This document shows positions 7,915-15,774 of a stretch of 33,914 nt of DNA, piece by piece. The translations under genes were made by a program, and so were the position numbers. Origin of the DNA: JAFALX01 sp050734185. Lineage in GTDB: Bacteria; Chloroflexota; Dormibacteria; Aeolococcales; Aeolococcaceae. Position 1 is the first letter of the stretch; every line of letters starts with the position of its first letter. The DNA lies in NCBI GenBank assembly GCA_050734185.1, contig JBOHUE010000060.1:1-33914 (forward strand). Reading direction: 5' to 3'. The notes beneath the pieces were generated by a model, which saw nothing but the letters and a program-made list of their open reading frames with translations, had not been told where the DNA came from and did no database searches.

Positions 7915-9398
7915 TGGATCGGCGCCGCCGCACCCTGGGCGAGGAGAAGCAGCGGCTGCGCGAGCACGGTCGCAAACACCGCGGACGCGCAGCAGGCGCC
8001 GGCCACGATGCGCGTCATCCACGGCGATGCGGCCATGGTGAACGGCGCCTCGCCACCGGAGTCCGCATACATCGATGCCACCAGTCGAATCACGGGCACC
8101 GCGAGAATCGCGAGCGCGATCGCAGCAACCGCTGCCACCCATGCGTAGCCGGCATCGATCGCCGGCTCGAGCAGGAGAATGCGTGCGAGGAAGCCCGCGG
8201 CGGGCGGCGCGCCGGCGAGCGCGGCCAGCGAGATCGCCAGCATGAGCGCGGCCGATGGCGAGCGCCGGCCGAGTCCGCGGAACTCGGCGATGTCGTCGGG
8301 GAGGCGCGCAGTCTGCAGGATCGACACGACGCTGAACGTGCCCAGCACGCTGACGCCGAATACGCCGAGTGCGAACAGAAACGCTGTCGATCCCGACGCG
8401 GAACCAGAGCTCACGCCCGGCCCGGCGCCGAGGAGAGCGAGGAGCAGGAGGCCGGCCTGGCCACTGGCCATGGCGCCGGCGAGCCGGCTCATCCGCTGCT
8501 CGCGCAGCGCTGTGAAAGCCGCGTAGAGCAGGGCGAACGCAGCGAGCACGGCGGTGAGGCCGACCCACGGCAGCACTGCATCACCCAGGCCACTGACGCC
8601 GAACCGGAGCCAGGCGACCGCGCCGGCCGCGGTGCCCATGGTGATGACGAACCCAGCGGCGGTCGCCGGCGTCGCCTCGGCAGCACGCGACACCCACGCG
8701 CGCAGCGGCGCGATTCCGAGGGGAAACGCGAGCCCTATCAGCACGAGCGTGATCCCGAGGGCGGCGGCTGCCGGAGCCCGGTGCGCGGCCGCGCCCACCG
8801 CGGTGAGGCTCGTGCTGCCGGCGACGCCGTAGAGGATCGCGAACCCATACAGCAGGAGCGCCGACGCGACCGCTCCCTCGATGAGGTGTTTCCAGGACGC
8901 CTCGACGCTGCGATCGTCGGTCTTCACCAGCGCCTGGATCAGGGTGCTGCCGATGACCACGACCTCGAGCGTCAGGAACATCGACGCCATCTCGTGCTCT
9001 GCGGCGAGCGCCGCCACTGCGGCGGTGATGACGAGCACCGTGGCGAAGAACGCACCCGACCTCGTGGGAATTCGACGCAGATACGCGTCCGACGTCAGGC
9101 AGGTGATCAGCGCGAACGCGCACGCCACGACCGTGATGTACAGCGAGAAGTGGTCGACCACGAGCCCGCCGCCCCACACCACCAGCGCGATGCCGTCGGT
9201 GGACCTGGCTGTCGCATGCAGCGTGTACGCCGACGACGTCACCGCTCCGAGCAGACCGATGACCGCGATCCATCGGTACAGGTCCGGCCGCCGGCCCGGC
9301 CAGAACGTGCCAAGTACGGCACAAACCGTGGCGAGCGCGAGCAGCAGGATCTCCGGGAGCAGCGACGCCGCCAATGCGGATCCAAACGTGGTGCCCAT
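7911..9398 (-). CDS. nuoN: NuoN-like membrane subunit, divergent
   Basis: 495-residue polytopic protein of the complex I / Mrp antiporter superfamily, with about 14 hydrophobic helices. The conserved block MFLTLEVVVIGSTL carries the Glu equivalent to E. coli NuoN Glu133, followed by EASWKHLIEGAVASALLLYG, which is clearly NuoN-like. The block matching GLGFKLSLVPFHLW reads GLAFPLGIAPLRAW, so the TM7 Lys (Lys217) is Pro. The following block that normally contains SK (Lys247) reads VITMGTAAGAVAWLRF and lacks the Lys. The gene starts 2 bp after the nuoM-like stop. Family is firm; a normal proton-pumping role is doubtful. Confidence 0.88.
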   Translation of the reverse strand: MGTTFGSALAASLLPEILLLALATVCAVLGTFWPGRRPDLYRWIAVIGLLGAVTSSAYTLHATARSTDGIALVVWGGGLVVDHFSLYITVVACAFALITCLTSDAYLRRIPTRSGAFFATVLVITAAVAALAAEHEMASMFLTLEVVVIGSTLIQALVKTDDRSVEASWKHLIEGAVASALLLYGFAILYGVAGSTSLTAVGAAAHRAPAAAALGITLVLIGLAFPLGIAPLRAWVSRAAEATPATAAGFVITMGTAAGAVAWLRFGVSGLGDAVLPWVGLTAVLAAFALLYAAFTALREQRMSRLAGAMASGQAGLLLLALLGAGPGVSSGSASGSTAFLFALGVFGVSVLGTFSVVSILQTARLPDDIAEFRGLGRRSPSAALMLAISLAALAGAPPAAGFLARILLLEPAIDAGYAWVAAVAAIALAILAVPVIRLVASMYADSGGEAPFTMAASPWMTRIVAGACCASAVFATVLAQPLLLLAQGAAAPIH

Positions 9399-9400
9399 CG

Positions 9401-10897
9401 CTACCCGCCCGAGAGCCGCGTGGTGATCTCGATCACGCCGTTGGTGATCACCGGCGTGAGCGCGCCTGGACGCACGCCGATAAACACGATCATGGCGGCG
9501 ATCGGGACCAGGTAGCTCAGCTCGAGCGCCCCCACATCACGGACGCGCTGCAGGCTCTCGCGCAGCTGTCCGAAGAAGATGCGATGGCCCGCCAGCAGCA
9601 GCCCGCCCGTGGTCACGACCAGTGTCGCGAGCACGAGCACGGTCGCGATCCGATGAGCAGGGAACGCGCCGGTGAACAGCAGCACAATGGCGCTGAACCC
9701 CGCGAGCAGCGGGACGCCGATGACCGTGAACACCGCGAACCACCAGAACATCGCCAGCCGCGGGGCCGCGGCGACGAGGCCGCCCAACTCGCTGAGGGTG
9801 TGCGAGCGGACGCGCTCCTCGAGCGCGCCGAGCAGGAGGATAAGCATGCTCACGCCGAATCCCTGCGCCAGCGCGAAGAGCACCGCACCCACGAGCGCAA
9901 TCGACGTCTGCGTGCCCGCGGCAAGCACGAGCAACGACACCTGCGCCAGATTGCTGTACCCGACGACGCGGCGCGCGTCGTCCCGAGCGAGCGCCCCGAG
10001 AGCACCCCAGACGGCGCCGACCACGGCGAGCGCAACGATCACGAGCGAGTACTGATGTGCCGGGCCCGGGAACTGCCCGATGGCGACGCGCATCAGCCCG
10101 TAGGCACCGAGCTTGCTGACCACGCCTGTCAGCACCGCGGCGACGCCGGGCGACGCGTCGCTCTGCGCGTCGATCAACCATCGGTGCGCCGGAAACGCGC
10201 CGAGCGCGATGCCGAACGCTGCGAGCGTCAACCAGAACCCCGCCTGCGCGACCGGGCCGGCGAGGTTCTGGAAGTCCTGTGTCATGTCGGCCGAGTGCTG
10301 GCCGGCGCGAACGATGACCAGCAACACCGCGAGCACGAGCAACGCGTACGACGTCAGCGCGAAGACCAGGAAGCGTCCGGCGGCGCGCCCCCGGGCGTCG
10401 CCGCCCCACACGCGCAAGAGCACGTAGAGGGGGACGATCATCATCCCCCAGAACAGCAGAAACAATATGTAGTCGCTCGCGCACAGCACGCCGTTGACCG
10501 CCGTCTCCATCAGCAGCAGCAGCGCGACGTACAGCCTCACCCGCTCACGAATGCGCCACGCGTGCACGAACACGCTGAAGAACACCACCGTCGCCAGCAG
10601 GAGCAGCACCAGGCTGATGCCGTCGGCCTGCAGGTGGTACCCGGACGAGAACCCAAAGGAGTGGAACCACTGGTGGGTCTCCTCGTTCGCCGACTGCTGG
10701 CCGCCGCCCTCTGCCAGCCCGATCTGAACGAAGATGCCGAACCCGAGCACCAGGAACATCTGCACGCCGGAGGCAAAGAGACCCAGGCCGCGGATGCGGC
10801 CGCGCTCGTCGTCGGTGCGGTCGGGCAGGACGAGCACGACGACGCAGGCGATCGCGCTCAGAAAGATGATGGCGGTGAGCAGAACGGACGGGATCAC
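9401..10897 (-). CDS. nuoM: NuoM-like membrane subunit, divergent
   Basis: 498 residues with about 14 TM helices. Compared from memory with E. coli NuoM, the TM5 motif FWEMMLVPMY is FWGMMIVPLY, so the key Glu144 is Gly. The TM7 motif VKMPVVPLHGWLPDAH is IALGAFPAHRWLIDAQ, so Lys234 is Ala. In TM8 the Lys of LLKTAAYGLLR is kept (VVSKLGAYGLMR). The His in IAHGLSAAGLF is Gln (LAQGFGVSMLI). The fold-defining residues remain, including the Arg/Gly/Tyr block DARRVVGYSNLAQ. The GTG start overlaps the nuoL-like stop by four bases (GTGA, 10894-10897). The protein is probably part of a membrane complex with its neighbours. Confidence 0.9.
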   Translation of the reverse strand: MIPSVLLTAIIFLSAIACVVVLVLPDRTDDERGRIRGLGLFASGVQMFLVLGFGIFVQIGLAEGGGQQSANEETHQWFHSFGFSSGYHLQADGISLVLLLLATVVFFSVFVHAWRIRERVRLYVALLLLMETAVNGVLCASDYILFLLFWGMMIVPLYVLLRVWGGDARGRAAGRFLVFALTSYALLVLAVLLVIVRAGQHSADMTQDFQNLAGPVAQAGFWLTLAAFGIALGAFPAHRWLIDAQSDASPGVAAVLTGVVSKLGAYGLMRVAIGQFPGPAHQYSLVIVALAVVGAVWGALGALARDDARRVVGYSNLAQVSLLVLAAGTQTSIALVGAVLFALAQGFGVSMLILLLGALEERVRSHTLSELGGLVAAAPRLAMFWWFAVFTVIGVPLLAGFSAIVLLFTGAFPAHRIATVLVLATLVVTTGGLLLAGHRIFFGQLRESLQRVRDVGALELSYLVPIAAMIVFIGVRPGALTPVITNGVIEITTRLSGG

Positions 10898-12927
10898 AGC
10901 GAGTGGATCCAGAAGTGACCAGTTGCAGCCAGAATCGACAGTAATGCCAGCACCGCCGCCACCGTCACGCCGCCGGCCAGGTAGACCTGGGTGCGCGACG
11001 ACCGCAGCCGGCCCACAAGGTCGGACGCCTGCAGCGAACCCTGTGCCACCAGATCCGCAAGCGTCTCGGTGATCGAGTCGTCGAACCTGCTGACGAACCC
11101 GCCGGCCGCCATGAAGGGCGCACCGACGCGGTGGCCGAGACGCTCGAGCTCGAACCCGCGGGTGATCAACCTGGCGAGCGGCTCGGTCCGGTCAACAAGG
11201 CGGGCGCTCGTCTCCCGCCGCGACGGCGCCAGCGCATACCCCGCCGCGGCGACGCCGATGGCGCCGGCGACGAGACATACGACGAGTGCGAGGTAGTCCA
11301 CCGGCAGGATGGGACGCGCGTACGCGTAGACGAACCGCGTGAACGTGAGGCCGGGGACGCGCAGCGAGCCGGAGTGCACCGGGTTGAGGCCGGGCAGCCC
11401 CACGAGCACCGAGGCGATGGCGCCCACGCCGGCGAGCCGCGTCACGAGGCGAAGGCTCCCTTCGACCTCGGCAACGCGCTCCGGCTGGAACCCGCGGCGC
11501 CGTTCCGGCGCGCCGGGGAAGACGTGCCACAGAAGTCGCGCGGCAGCCGCAGCGATCAGCCCTGCCGCAATGACGACGAGCACCGCGACGACGATGCGGG
11601 TGACGCCACCCACCGCGGGGCCGGCAGGCTTGGCGTTCTCGAACACGGACGACAGCGCGTAGTACGTCGCGAGTGAGAGCCCCGCGGCGCCGCCGGCCCA
11701 CACGAGCAGCGCAGCGCTCGTTGTGCGCATGCGCGAGCGAACTCCGCCCATCTCGTGGATGTTGCGAGTGCGATACACGCGCACGAGGTTGCCCGCTGCC
11801 AGGACCAGAAGCATGGTGAACAGCAGCGACGTAAACAGCACGAACAGACCCTGGCCGTAGCCGCCGGTGCCGAGCGCGGCCAGTACCAATCCCAGCTGGG
11901 CGACGCCCCACAGCACCGCGAGGCGCAGCACGTCGCGTTGCGCGAGACACATGAGCGCACAGAACACGGCGGTGACGGCGCCGGTGACGGCAACCGACGA
12001 GAGCGCGTGCAGTGGCGCCAGGATCAACGGGTACACACGCGCGATCAGGTACGCGCCGCCGAAACCGGCGGTGCTGACGATGAGCGCGATCGACGGCACC
12101 GGCGACGTGGCGGTACCGGTCAGCCACGTATGGAACGGAGCCTGCGCTGCCCGGACGACGGAGGCGAAAACGAGCAGCGCCGCCATCACCGCGAGCGAAC
12201 GGATTCCCGCGCCGAGGACGTGTCCCGTGAGCACGCCCTGGGCCAGTGGCGTGAGCGAGTCGAACGCCATCGGGTCTGCGGACGTCTGCCCCGCCGGCGC
12301 CGCGAGCGATACCGCGGACGCACCGAACTTGACGAAGACGAACGCGACCGCGAGGAGGAGAGCGATGTCCGCCGTGTACAGCGCGAGGAGCGCGCGCCTC
12401 GCAGGCGCGGCGCCGTCGGCGCGCTCCCACCAAAGAGCGGCAACGATGTAGACCGCCGCCGACCCGAGCCCCCAGGTGAGCAGCGCGTCGAAGAGGTTGG
12501 GGCTCAAAACGAGTCCGAGCGTCGCGAACGCGAGCCCCGACGACGCCCAGAAGAACCTGCGGTAGCCGGCCTCGTTGCGCAGCGTTGTCACCGCGTAGCC
12601 CTGCACGAGCATCACGACGAACGACATCGCAAACGCGAACGCGGCGCTCAGCGAGTCCACCTCCACGCCGACCTGCGCCTCGAAGCGGCCCGCGAAGACG
12701 CCGTTCTCGGTCGGGCTCATCGAGAAGAACGTGAGCACCGACTCGAACGGCGGCTGCAGCGCATGCGTGAGGCGGGCACCCAGCAGCACCGCGCTCAGCA
12801 GGAACGCGAGCACCGACCCGATGAAACAGATCTGCGCCGCGCGCCGCGGCGTCTCTGCAAGGAAGGAGACCGCAAGCGCTGCCACGGGAAGCAGCACCAG
12901 CGCCCAGGCCGCGTTGTACAGGCCCAC
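10894..12927 (-). CDS. nuoL: NuoL-like membrane subunit, divergent
   Basis: 677 residues (E. coli NuoL has 613), about 16 TM helices, ending in a C-terminal TM helix that suggests the long lateral helix region is present. Recognisable block: AAQAPFHTWLTGTATSPVPS, matching SAQLPLHTWLPDAMAGPTPVS. Key charged residues differ: TM5 WEG is WGL (Glu144 lost), GKSAQ is VRAAQ (Lys229 to Arg), ALIHAAT is ALIVSTA (His254 lost), and THAFFKALLF is TSLLFTMLLV (His338 and Lys342 lost). The start is GTG 12927, 3 bp after the nuoK-like stop. It belongs to the antiporter-like family, but a conventional proton path is not supported by these residues. Confidence 0.9.
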   Translation of the reverse strand: MGLYNAAWALVLLPVAALAVSFLAETPRRAAQICFIGSVLAFLLSAVLLGARLTHALQPPFESVLTFFSMSPTENGVFAGRFEAQVGVEVDSLSAAFAFAMSFVVMLVQGYAVTTLRNEAGYRRFFWASSGLAFATLGLVLSPNLFDALLTWGLGSAAVYIVAALWWERADGAAPARRALLALYTADIALLLAVAFVFVKFGASAVSLAAPAGQTSADPMAFDSLTPLAQGVLTGHVLGAGIRSLAVMAALLVFASVVRAAQAPFHTWLTGTATSPVPSIALIVSTAGFGGAYLIARVYPLILAPLHALSSVAVTGAVTAVFCALMCLAQRDVLRLAVLWGVAQLGLVLAALGTGGYGQGLFVLFTSLLFTMLLVLAAGNLVRVYRTRNIHEMGGVRSRMRTTSAALLVWAGGAAGLSLATYYALSSVFENAKPAGPAVGGVTRIVVAVLVVIAAGLIAAAAARLLWHVFPGAPERRRGFQPERVAEVEGSLRLVTRLAGVGAIASVLVGLPGLNPVHSGSLRVPGLTFTRFVYAYARPILPVDYLALVVCLVAGAIGVAAAGYALAPSRRETSARLVDRTEPLARLITRGFELERLGHRVGAPFMAAGGFVSRFDDSITETLADLVAQGSLQASDLVGRLRSSRTQVYLAGGVTVAAVLALLSILAATGHFWIHSL

Positions 12928-12930
12928 GGC

Positions 12931-13239
12931 TTAGTCCTCGAGCTCCACGAGCTCGTCGACATCGCTGCTGCCCACGCGCCGGCGCACCAGCATGCCGACG
13001 CCGATGCCGGTGGCGACGACCGCTACGGAGGCGAACACGGCGAACAGCGCCAGCGCGCCGCCGGCCGCCTGGGTACCGCCTCCGCCGCTGAACCCCACCA
13101 GCGCGATGACCGGGGCGGCGAACAGCAGCGGGATGGCCGTGAGCACCCCGTGCGTGGAGCCGCGCGTCAGCAGGCCGAACAACCCCAGCGCGAGGACGAT
13201 GGCGCTGAGGACCCCGTAGGCGCCCGGGCCTGCGTTCAT
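12931..13239 (-). CDS. nuoK: NuoK-like small membrane subunit, divergent
   Basis: 102 residues with three hydrophobic helices; length and position between the J- and L-like genes match NuoK. The two buried Glu residues essential in E. coli NuoK (Glu36 in GLEIM, Glu72 in AAAEAS) are not present: the corresponding segments read AIPLLFAA and FASVAVVAT. The C-terminus is acidic (DVDELVELED). The start overlaps the nuoJ-like stop as ATGA (13236-13239). Assignment rests mainly on size, topology and gene order, so it is less certain than for L, M and N. Confidence 0.72.
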   Translation of the reverse strand: MNAGPGAYGVLSAIVLALGLFGLLTRGSTHGVLTAIPLLFAAPVIALVGFSGGGGTQAAGGALALFAVFASVAVVATGIGVGMLVRRRVGSSDVDELVELED

Positions 13240-13838
13240 CGCTTCTCCCCTGCCGGCGACGCCTCACGCCGCTGCCGGCGCGCCGCTTCACGCGCCTCGC
13301 GACGCGTGCGTGAGCGGTCCTCCCGTGTGCGTCGTGCGGCCTGGCGCGCATCGGCCTCGCGCTCGTCGTCGCTCGTCCGCCCCAGCAGCGCGCCCGCGGC
13401 GAAGCCGAAGACGGCGAGCAGCGCGGCGATGATCAGCGCGTACGGCTCCTCACCGAGCACGCTCACGTTCGAGGGCGCGCCGCCGCCCTGCACAAGGTCG
13501 CCGCCGCTCGCGCCGAGCACCACGGCGGCGATCCCACCGAGCGAGAGCGCAGCACCGCCACCCGCCCACCACAACCGCGGCAGCCAGGGCTCGCCTTCCG
13601 GCCGGTCGGTCTGCTTCCCGAGCTTGAGCACGGATCGACCGGCGGCGGCGCCGCCGCCTGCGGCGAGCAACTCGGCGACGGCGACGATGTACTGGCCCGA
13701 CGCAGCGCTGAGCACAGCGATCAGCACCAGCGTGACCAGCAGCGCGGAGCCCGCGTCGCGCAGCCGCGGCAGGACGACGGTGCCGAGGCACGCCACCACG
13801 ATCAGGACGGCAAGGATCGCGAACGCGACTGCGTTCAT
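13236..13838 (-). CDS. nuoJ: NuoJ-like membrane subunit with Arg-rich tail
   Basis: 200 residues. Hydrophobic helices at the N-terminus (FAILAVLIVVACLG, SALLVTLVLIAVLS) and two more further on resemble NuoJ in order and spacing. The NuoJ hallmark around VLVYAGAIMVLFLF is only vaguely matched (ELLAAGGGAAAGRSVLKL), and its conserved Tyr is absent. The last ~45 residues are highly charged, dominated by Arg, Ala and Glu, and may form a cytoplasmic helix or coiled coil; this is not a normal NuoJ feature. Gene order J-K-L-M-N supports the call. It follows the 3-TM hypothetical gene by 75 bp. Confidence 0.65.
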   Translation of the reverse strand: MNAVAFAILAVLIVVACLGTVVLPRLRDAGSALLVTLVLIAVLSAASGQYIVAVAELLAAGGGAAAGRSVLKLGKQTDRPEGEPWLPRLWWAGGGAALSLGGIAAVVLGASGGDLVQGGGAPSNVSVLGEEPYALIIAALLAVFGFAAGALLGRTSDDEREADARQAARRTREDRSRTRREAREAARRQRREASPAGEKR

Positions 13839-13913
13839 CGCGCGTGCACGACGCAGACCGCGAGCATCGGCGGCATTGTATTCAGGCTTGCACCGACCAA
13901 CGGTGGCGCCCGA

Positions 13914-14333
13914 TCAGACGGCGTCGTGCTCCTCGAGCGCGCGGTGCTGGATAGGACGCAATCGCGCCGGGTCGGGCCTGTGCTCGAACAGGAGGAGCAG
14001 GCTGACGCTCAGCGCAGCGAGCAGCAGACCGACCAGCGTCACCGGCGTGATGCGGACGCTGACCAACGGGAGGCTGACACCGGCGTCCCAGGGCCCCGGG
14101 CGCGAGGACGCCGCAAGCGTCTGGCCCAGTGTGCGGATCGCCACGGCGCTGGGAAACGTACGCTGCGCCGCGATCCCCACGGCGAAGGTCGCGCACCCCG
14201 CCGCGCAGAGGTACGCGAGCCCGTTGCCGTTGCGCCACGCGAAGTAGACCGCGTATGCACCGGCAATGCAGCCGGCGATCACGGCGAAGATCGCGAGGAC
14301 GACGTCGCCCGGAGATGGCGGCTGTGGGCTCAC
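13914..14333 (-). CDS. Small membrane protein of unknown function
   Basis: 139 residues from GTG 14333, which starts 4 bases downstream of the mnmA stop; an ATG at 14495 would overlap mnmA by about 160 bases and is less likely. Three hydrophobic segments: VVLAIFAVIAGCIAGAYAVYFAW, GLAYLCAAGCATFAVGIAA and VTLVGLLLAALSVSLLLLF, with a polar C-terminal tail of about 25 residues. I do not recognise the family. Its place between mnmA and the nuoJ-like gene on the same strand suggests it may be an extra subunit or assembly partner of the Nuo-like membrane complex, but this is only positional inference. Confidence 0.65.
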   Translation of the reverse strand: MSPQPPSPGDVVLAIFAVIAGCIAGAYAVYFAWRNGNGLAYLCAAGCATFAVGIAAQRTFPSAVAIRTLGQTLAASSRPGPWDAGVSLPLVSVRITPVTLVGLLLAALSVSLLLLFEHRPDPARLRPIQHRALEEHDAV

Positions 14334-14337
14334 GGAA

Positions 14338-15408
14338 TCAGGCCGCGGCGGCGATGACGCCGCCGCCGAGCACCTCGTCCCCTTCGTAGAGAACGGCCGC
14401 CTGCCCGGGCGACACCTGCTCCGCCGGTTGATCCAGGCGCAGCGTGATCGCAGACGCGGACATCGTCTCGACCGTTGCGGGCAGCGGCCTGCCATGAGCG
14501 CGCAGCTGCGCGGCGCATGCCGCCGTCGCCGCGGGGGCCACCACCCAGGAGCAGTCGACCACCTCGATGTGGCTGCGGCTCAGCCGGCTGCGCTCGCCGA
14601 CGACGAGGGTGTTGCGCTCCGCCAGCAGCTCGAGCACGTACAGCGGCGCCGCGTCGGGACGGTGCTGACGCACGTCCAGGCCGGACCGCTGGCCCACCGT
14701 GTAGAAGGGCAGCCCCCGATGGGAGCCGATCTCTCGGCCCTCGACGTCCACGACCGGGCCGGGAACGAACCGTCCGGCCAGACGGCGGGCGAGCTCGTCT
14801 CCGATCGTGGTGTCCACGAAGCAGAGGTCTTGCGACTCCGGCTTGGCCGCCGTCGGCAGGCCCCGCCGTGCCGCTTCGGCGCGCAGATCCGCCTTCGCCG
14901 CGACTCCCCCCACCGGGAACACGGCGTGGCTGAGCTGGTCACGGCTCAACCGGTGCAGCACATAGGACTGATCGCGGCGCGCGTCGCACGCCCGGTGCAG
15001 GGTGGGCGCCTCGCCACGATGGCCGCGGCGCGCGTAGTGGCCGGTGGCGAGGTGCGTCGCGCCCGCCGCCAGCGCGCGGTGCAGCAGGGCTCCGAACTTG
15101 ACGCGCTCGTTGCAGCGCGTGCACGGGTTGGGCGTCGTACCGCCTGCGTACGCGTCCTCGAAGGGGCGCACCACCGCCGACTCGAACTCGGGTTCGAGGT
15201 TCCAGACGTAGTGCGGGAGGCCGAGTCCCGCGGCCACGCGGCGCGCGTCCTCCACCGAGTCGATCGAGCAGCAGCCACGGTCGCGGGTGCGCTCCGTGGA
15301 GCCGGCCCACATCGCCAGTGTCACCGCGAAAGCGCGAAAACCCCGTTCGACGACTCGCGCTGCCGCGACACTCGAATCGACACCGCCAGACATCGCCACC
15401 GCGACCAC
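14338..15408 (-). CDS. mnmA: tRNA-specific 2-thiouridylase MnmA
   Basis: Forms 2-thiouridine at the wobble position 34 of tRNAs for Lys, Glu and Gln, using ATP activation and persulfide sulfur. The PP-loop SGGVDSS is at residues 7-13 counted from GTG 15408. The catalytic Cys pair is visible: Cys96 in NPCTRCNERVKFG and Cys196 in ESQDLCFV. GTG 15408 gives 356 aa, a normal length. The upstream in-frame ATG codons lie inside the moaD-like gene and would add 40-90 low-complexity residues, so they are rejected. The start lies 31 bp downstream of the sulfur-carrier stop codon, and co-transcription raises the possibility of a sulfur-supply link. Confidence 0.93.
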   Translation of the reverse strand: MVAVAMSGGVDSSVAAARVVERGFRAFAVTLAMWAGSTERTRDRGCCSIDSVEDARRVAAGLGLPHYVWNLEPEFESAVVRPFEDAYAGGTTPNPCTRCNERVKFGALLHRALAAGATHLATGHYARRGHRGEAPTLHRACDARRDQSYVLHRLSRDQLSHAVFPVGGVAAKADLRAEAARRGLPTAAKPESQDLCFVDTTIGDELARRLAGRFVPGPVVDVEGREIGSHRGLPFYTVGQRSGLDVRQHRPDAAPLYVLELLAERNTLVVGERSRLSRSHIEVVDCSWVVAPAATAACAAQLRAHGRPLPATVETMSASAITLRLDQPAEQVSPGQAAVLYEGDEVLGGGVIAAAA

Positions 15409-15439
15409 CGCGTCGCGTGGAATGCGCTCGAACGGATCC

Positions 15440-15721
15440 TCAGGAACGTCCGCCGGCCACGGCGGGGACGATGGAGAGCTCGTCGCGCTCGGACACGGGA
15501 GTGTCGAGCCCCTGGCCGAAGCGGATGTCGGAGTCATTGACATAGATGTTGATGAACTGGCGCAGCTTGCCCTGGTCATCGTAGAGGCGATCTCGGAAGC
15601 CCGGGTAGCTCGCGTCCAGGTTCTGAAGCGCCTCGGACACCGTGCCACCCTCGACGCTGACCTCGGCGCTGCCATTGGTCAGGCGCCGAAGCGGACCGGG
15701 GATGCGAACGGTGAGAGCCAT
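15440..15721 (-). CDS. MoaD/ThiS-family ubiquitin-like sulfur carrier
   Basis: 93 residues with the beta-grasp pattern of MoaD/ThiS/CysO: TVRIPGPLRRLTNGSAEVSV at the start, the middle segment RQFINIYVNDSDIRF and the C-terminal block DELSIVPAVAGG. Such carriers bear a thiocarboxylate on the terminal Gly-Gly. Here Gly90-Gly91 are followed by Arg-Ser before the stop, so a protease would have to trim two residues, as known for some carriers processed by JAMM-type peptidases. It is the first gene of the run leading into mnmA and the Nuo-like genes, with a TATACT box 9 nt before its ATG. Partner pathway (cysteine, cofactor or tRNA thiolation) is unknown. Confidence 0.88.
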   Translation of the reverse strand: MALTVRIPGPLRRLTNGSAEVSVEGGTVSEALQNLDASYPGFRDRLYDDQGKLRQFINIYVNDSDIRFGQGLDTPVSERDELSIVPAVAGGRS

Positions 15722-15730
15722 CGTCGGCCG

Positions 15731-15736
15731 AGTATA
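15731..15736 (-). promoter_or_regulatory. -10 box before the sulfur-carrier/mnmA/nuo-like gene run
   Basis: TATACT on the minus strand, 9 nt upstream of ATG 15721, implying a transcript start about 3 nt before the ATG (almost leaderless). The -35 region is GC-rich without an obvious TTGACA. Confidence 0.5.
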
Positions 15737-15774
15737 CGGAGGCTCCCGCCTCTCGCCGCCCGGCGACGGGCCGC

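Noticed and set aside
7914..10918. Two plus-strand open frames of over 500 codons
   Set aside because: Antisense shadows of nuoN- and nuoM-like genes with the same low-complexity charged composition.
11755..14247. Plus-strand open frame of 830 codons antisense to the Nuo-like genes
   Set aside because: Composition (Arg, Glu, His, Gln rich) is what a complementary frame of high-GC coding DNA gives; it has no domain and lies opposite well-supported nuoJ/K/L-like genes.
14338..15675. Long form of MnmA starting at ATG 15675
   Set aside because: The extra N-terminal ~89 residues are Ser/Arg/Thr-rich, overlap the sulfur-carrier gene in another frame and are not part of the family.
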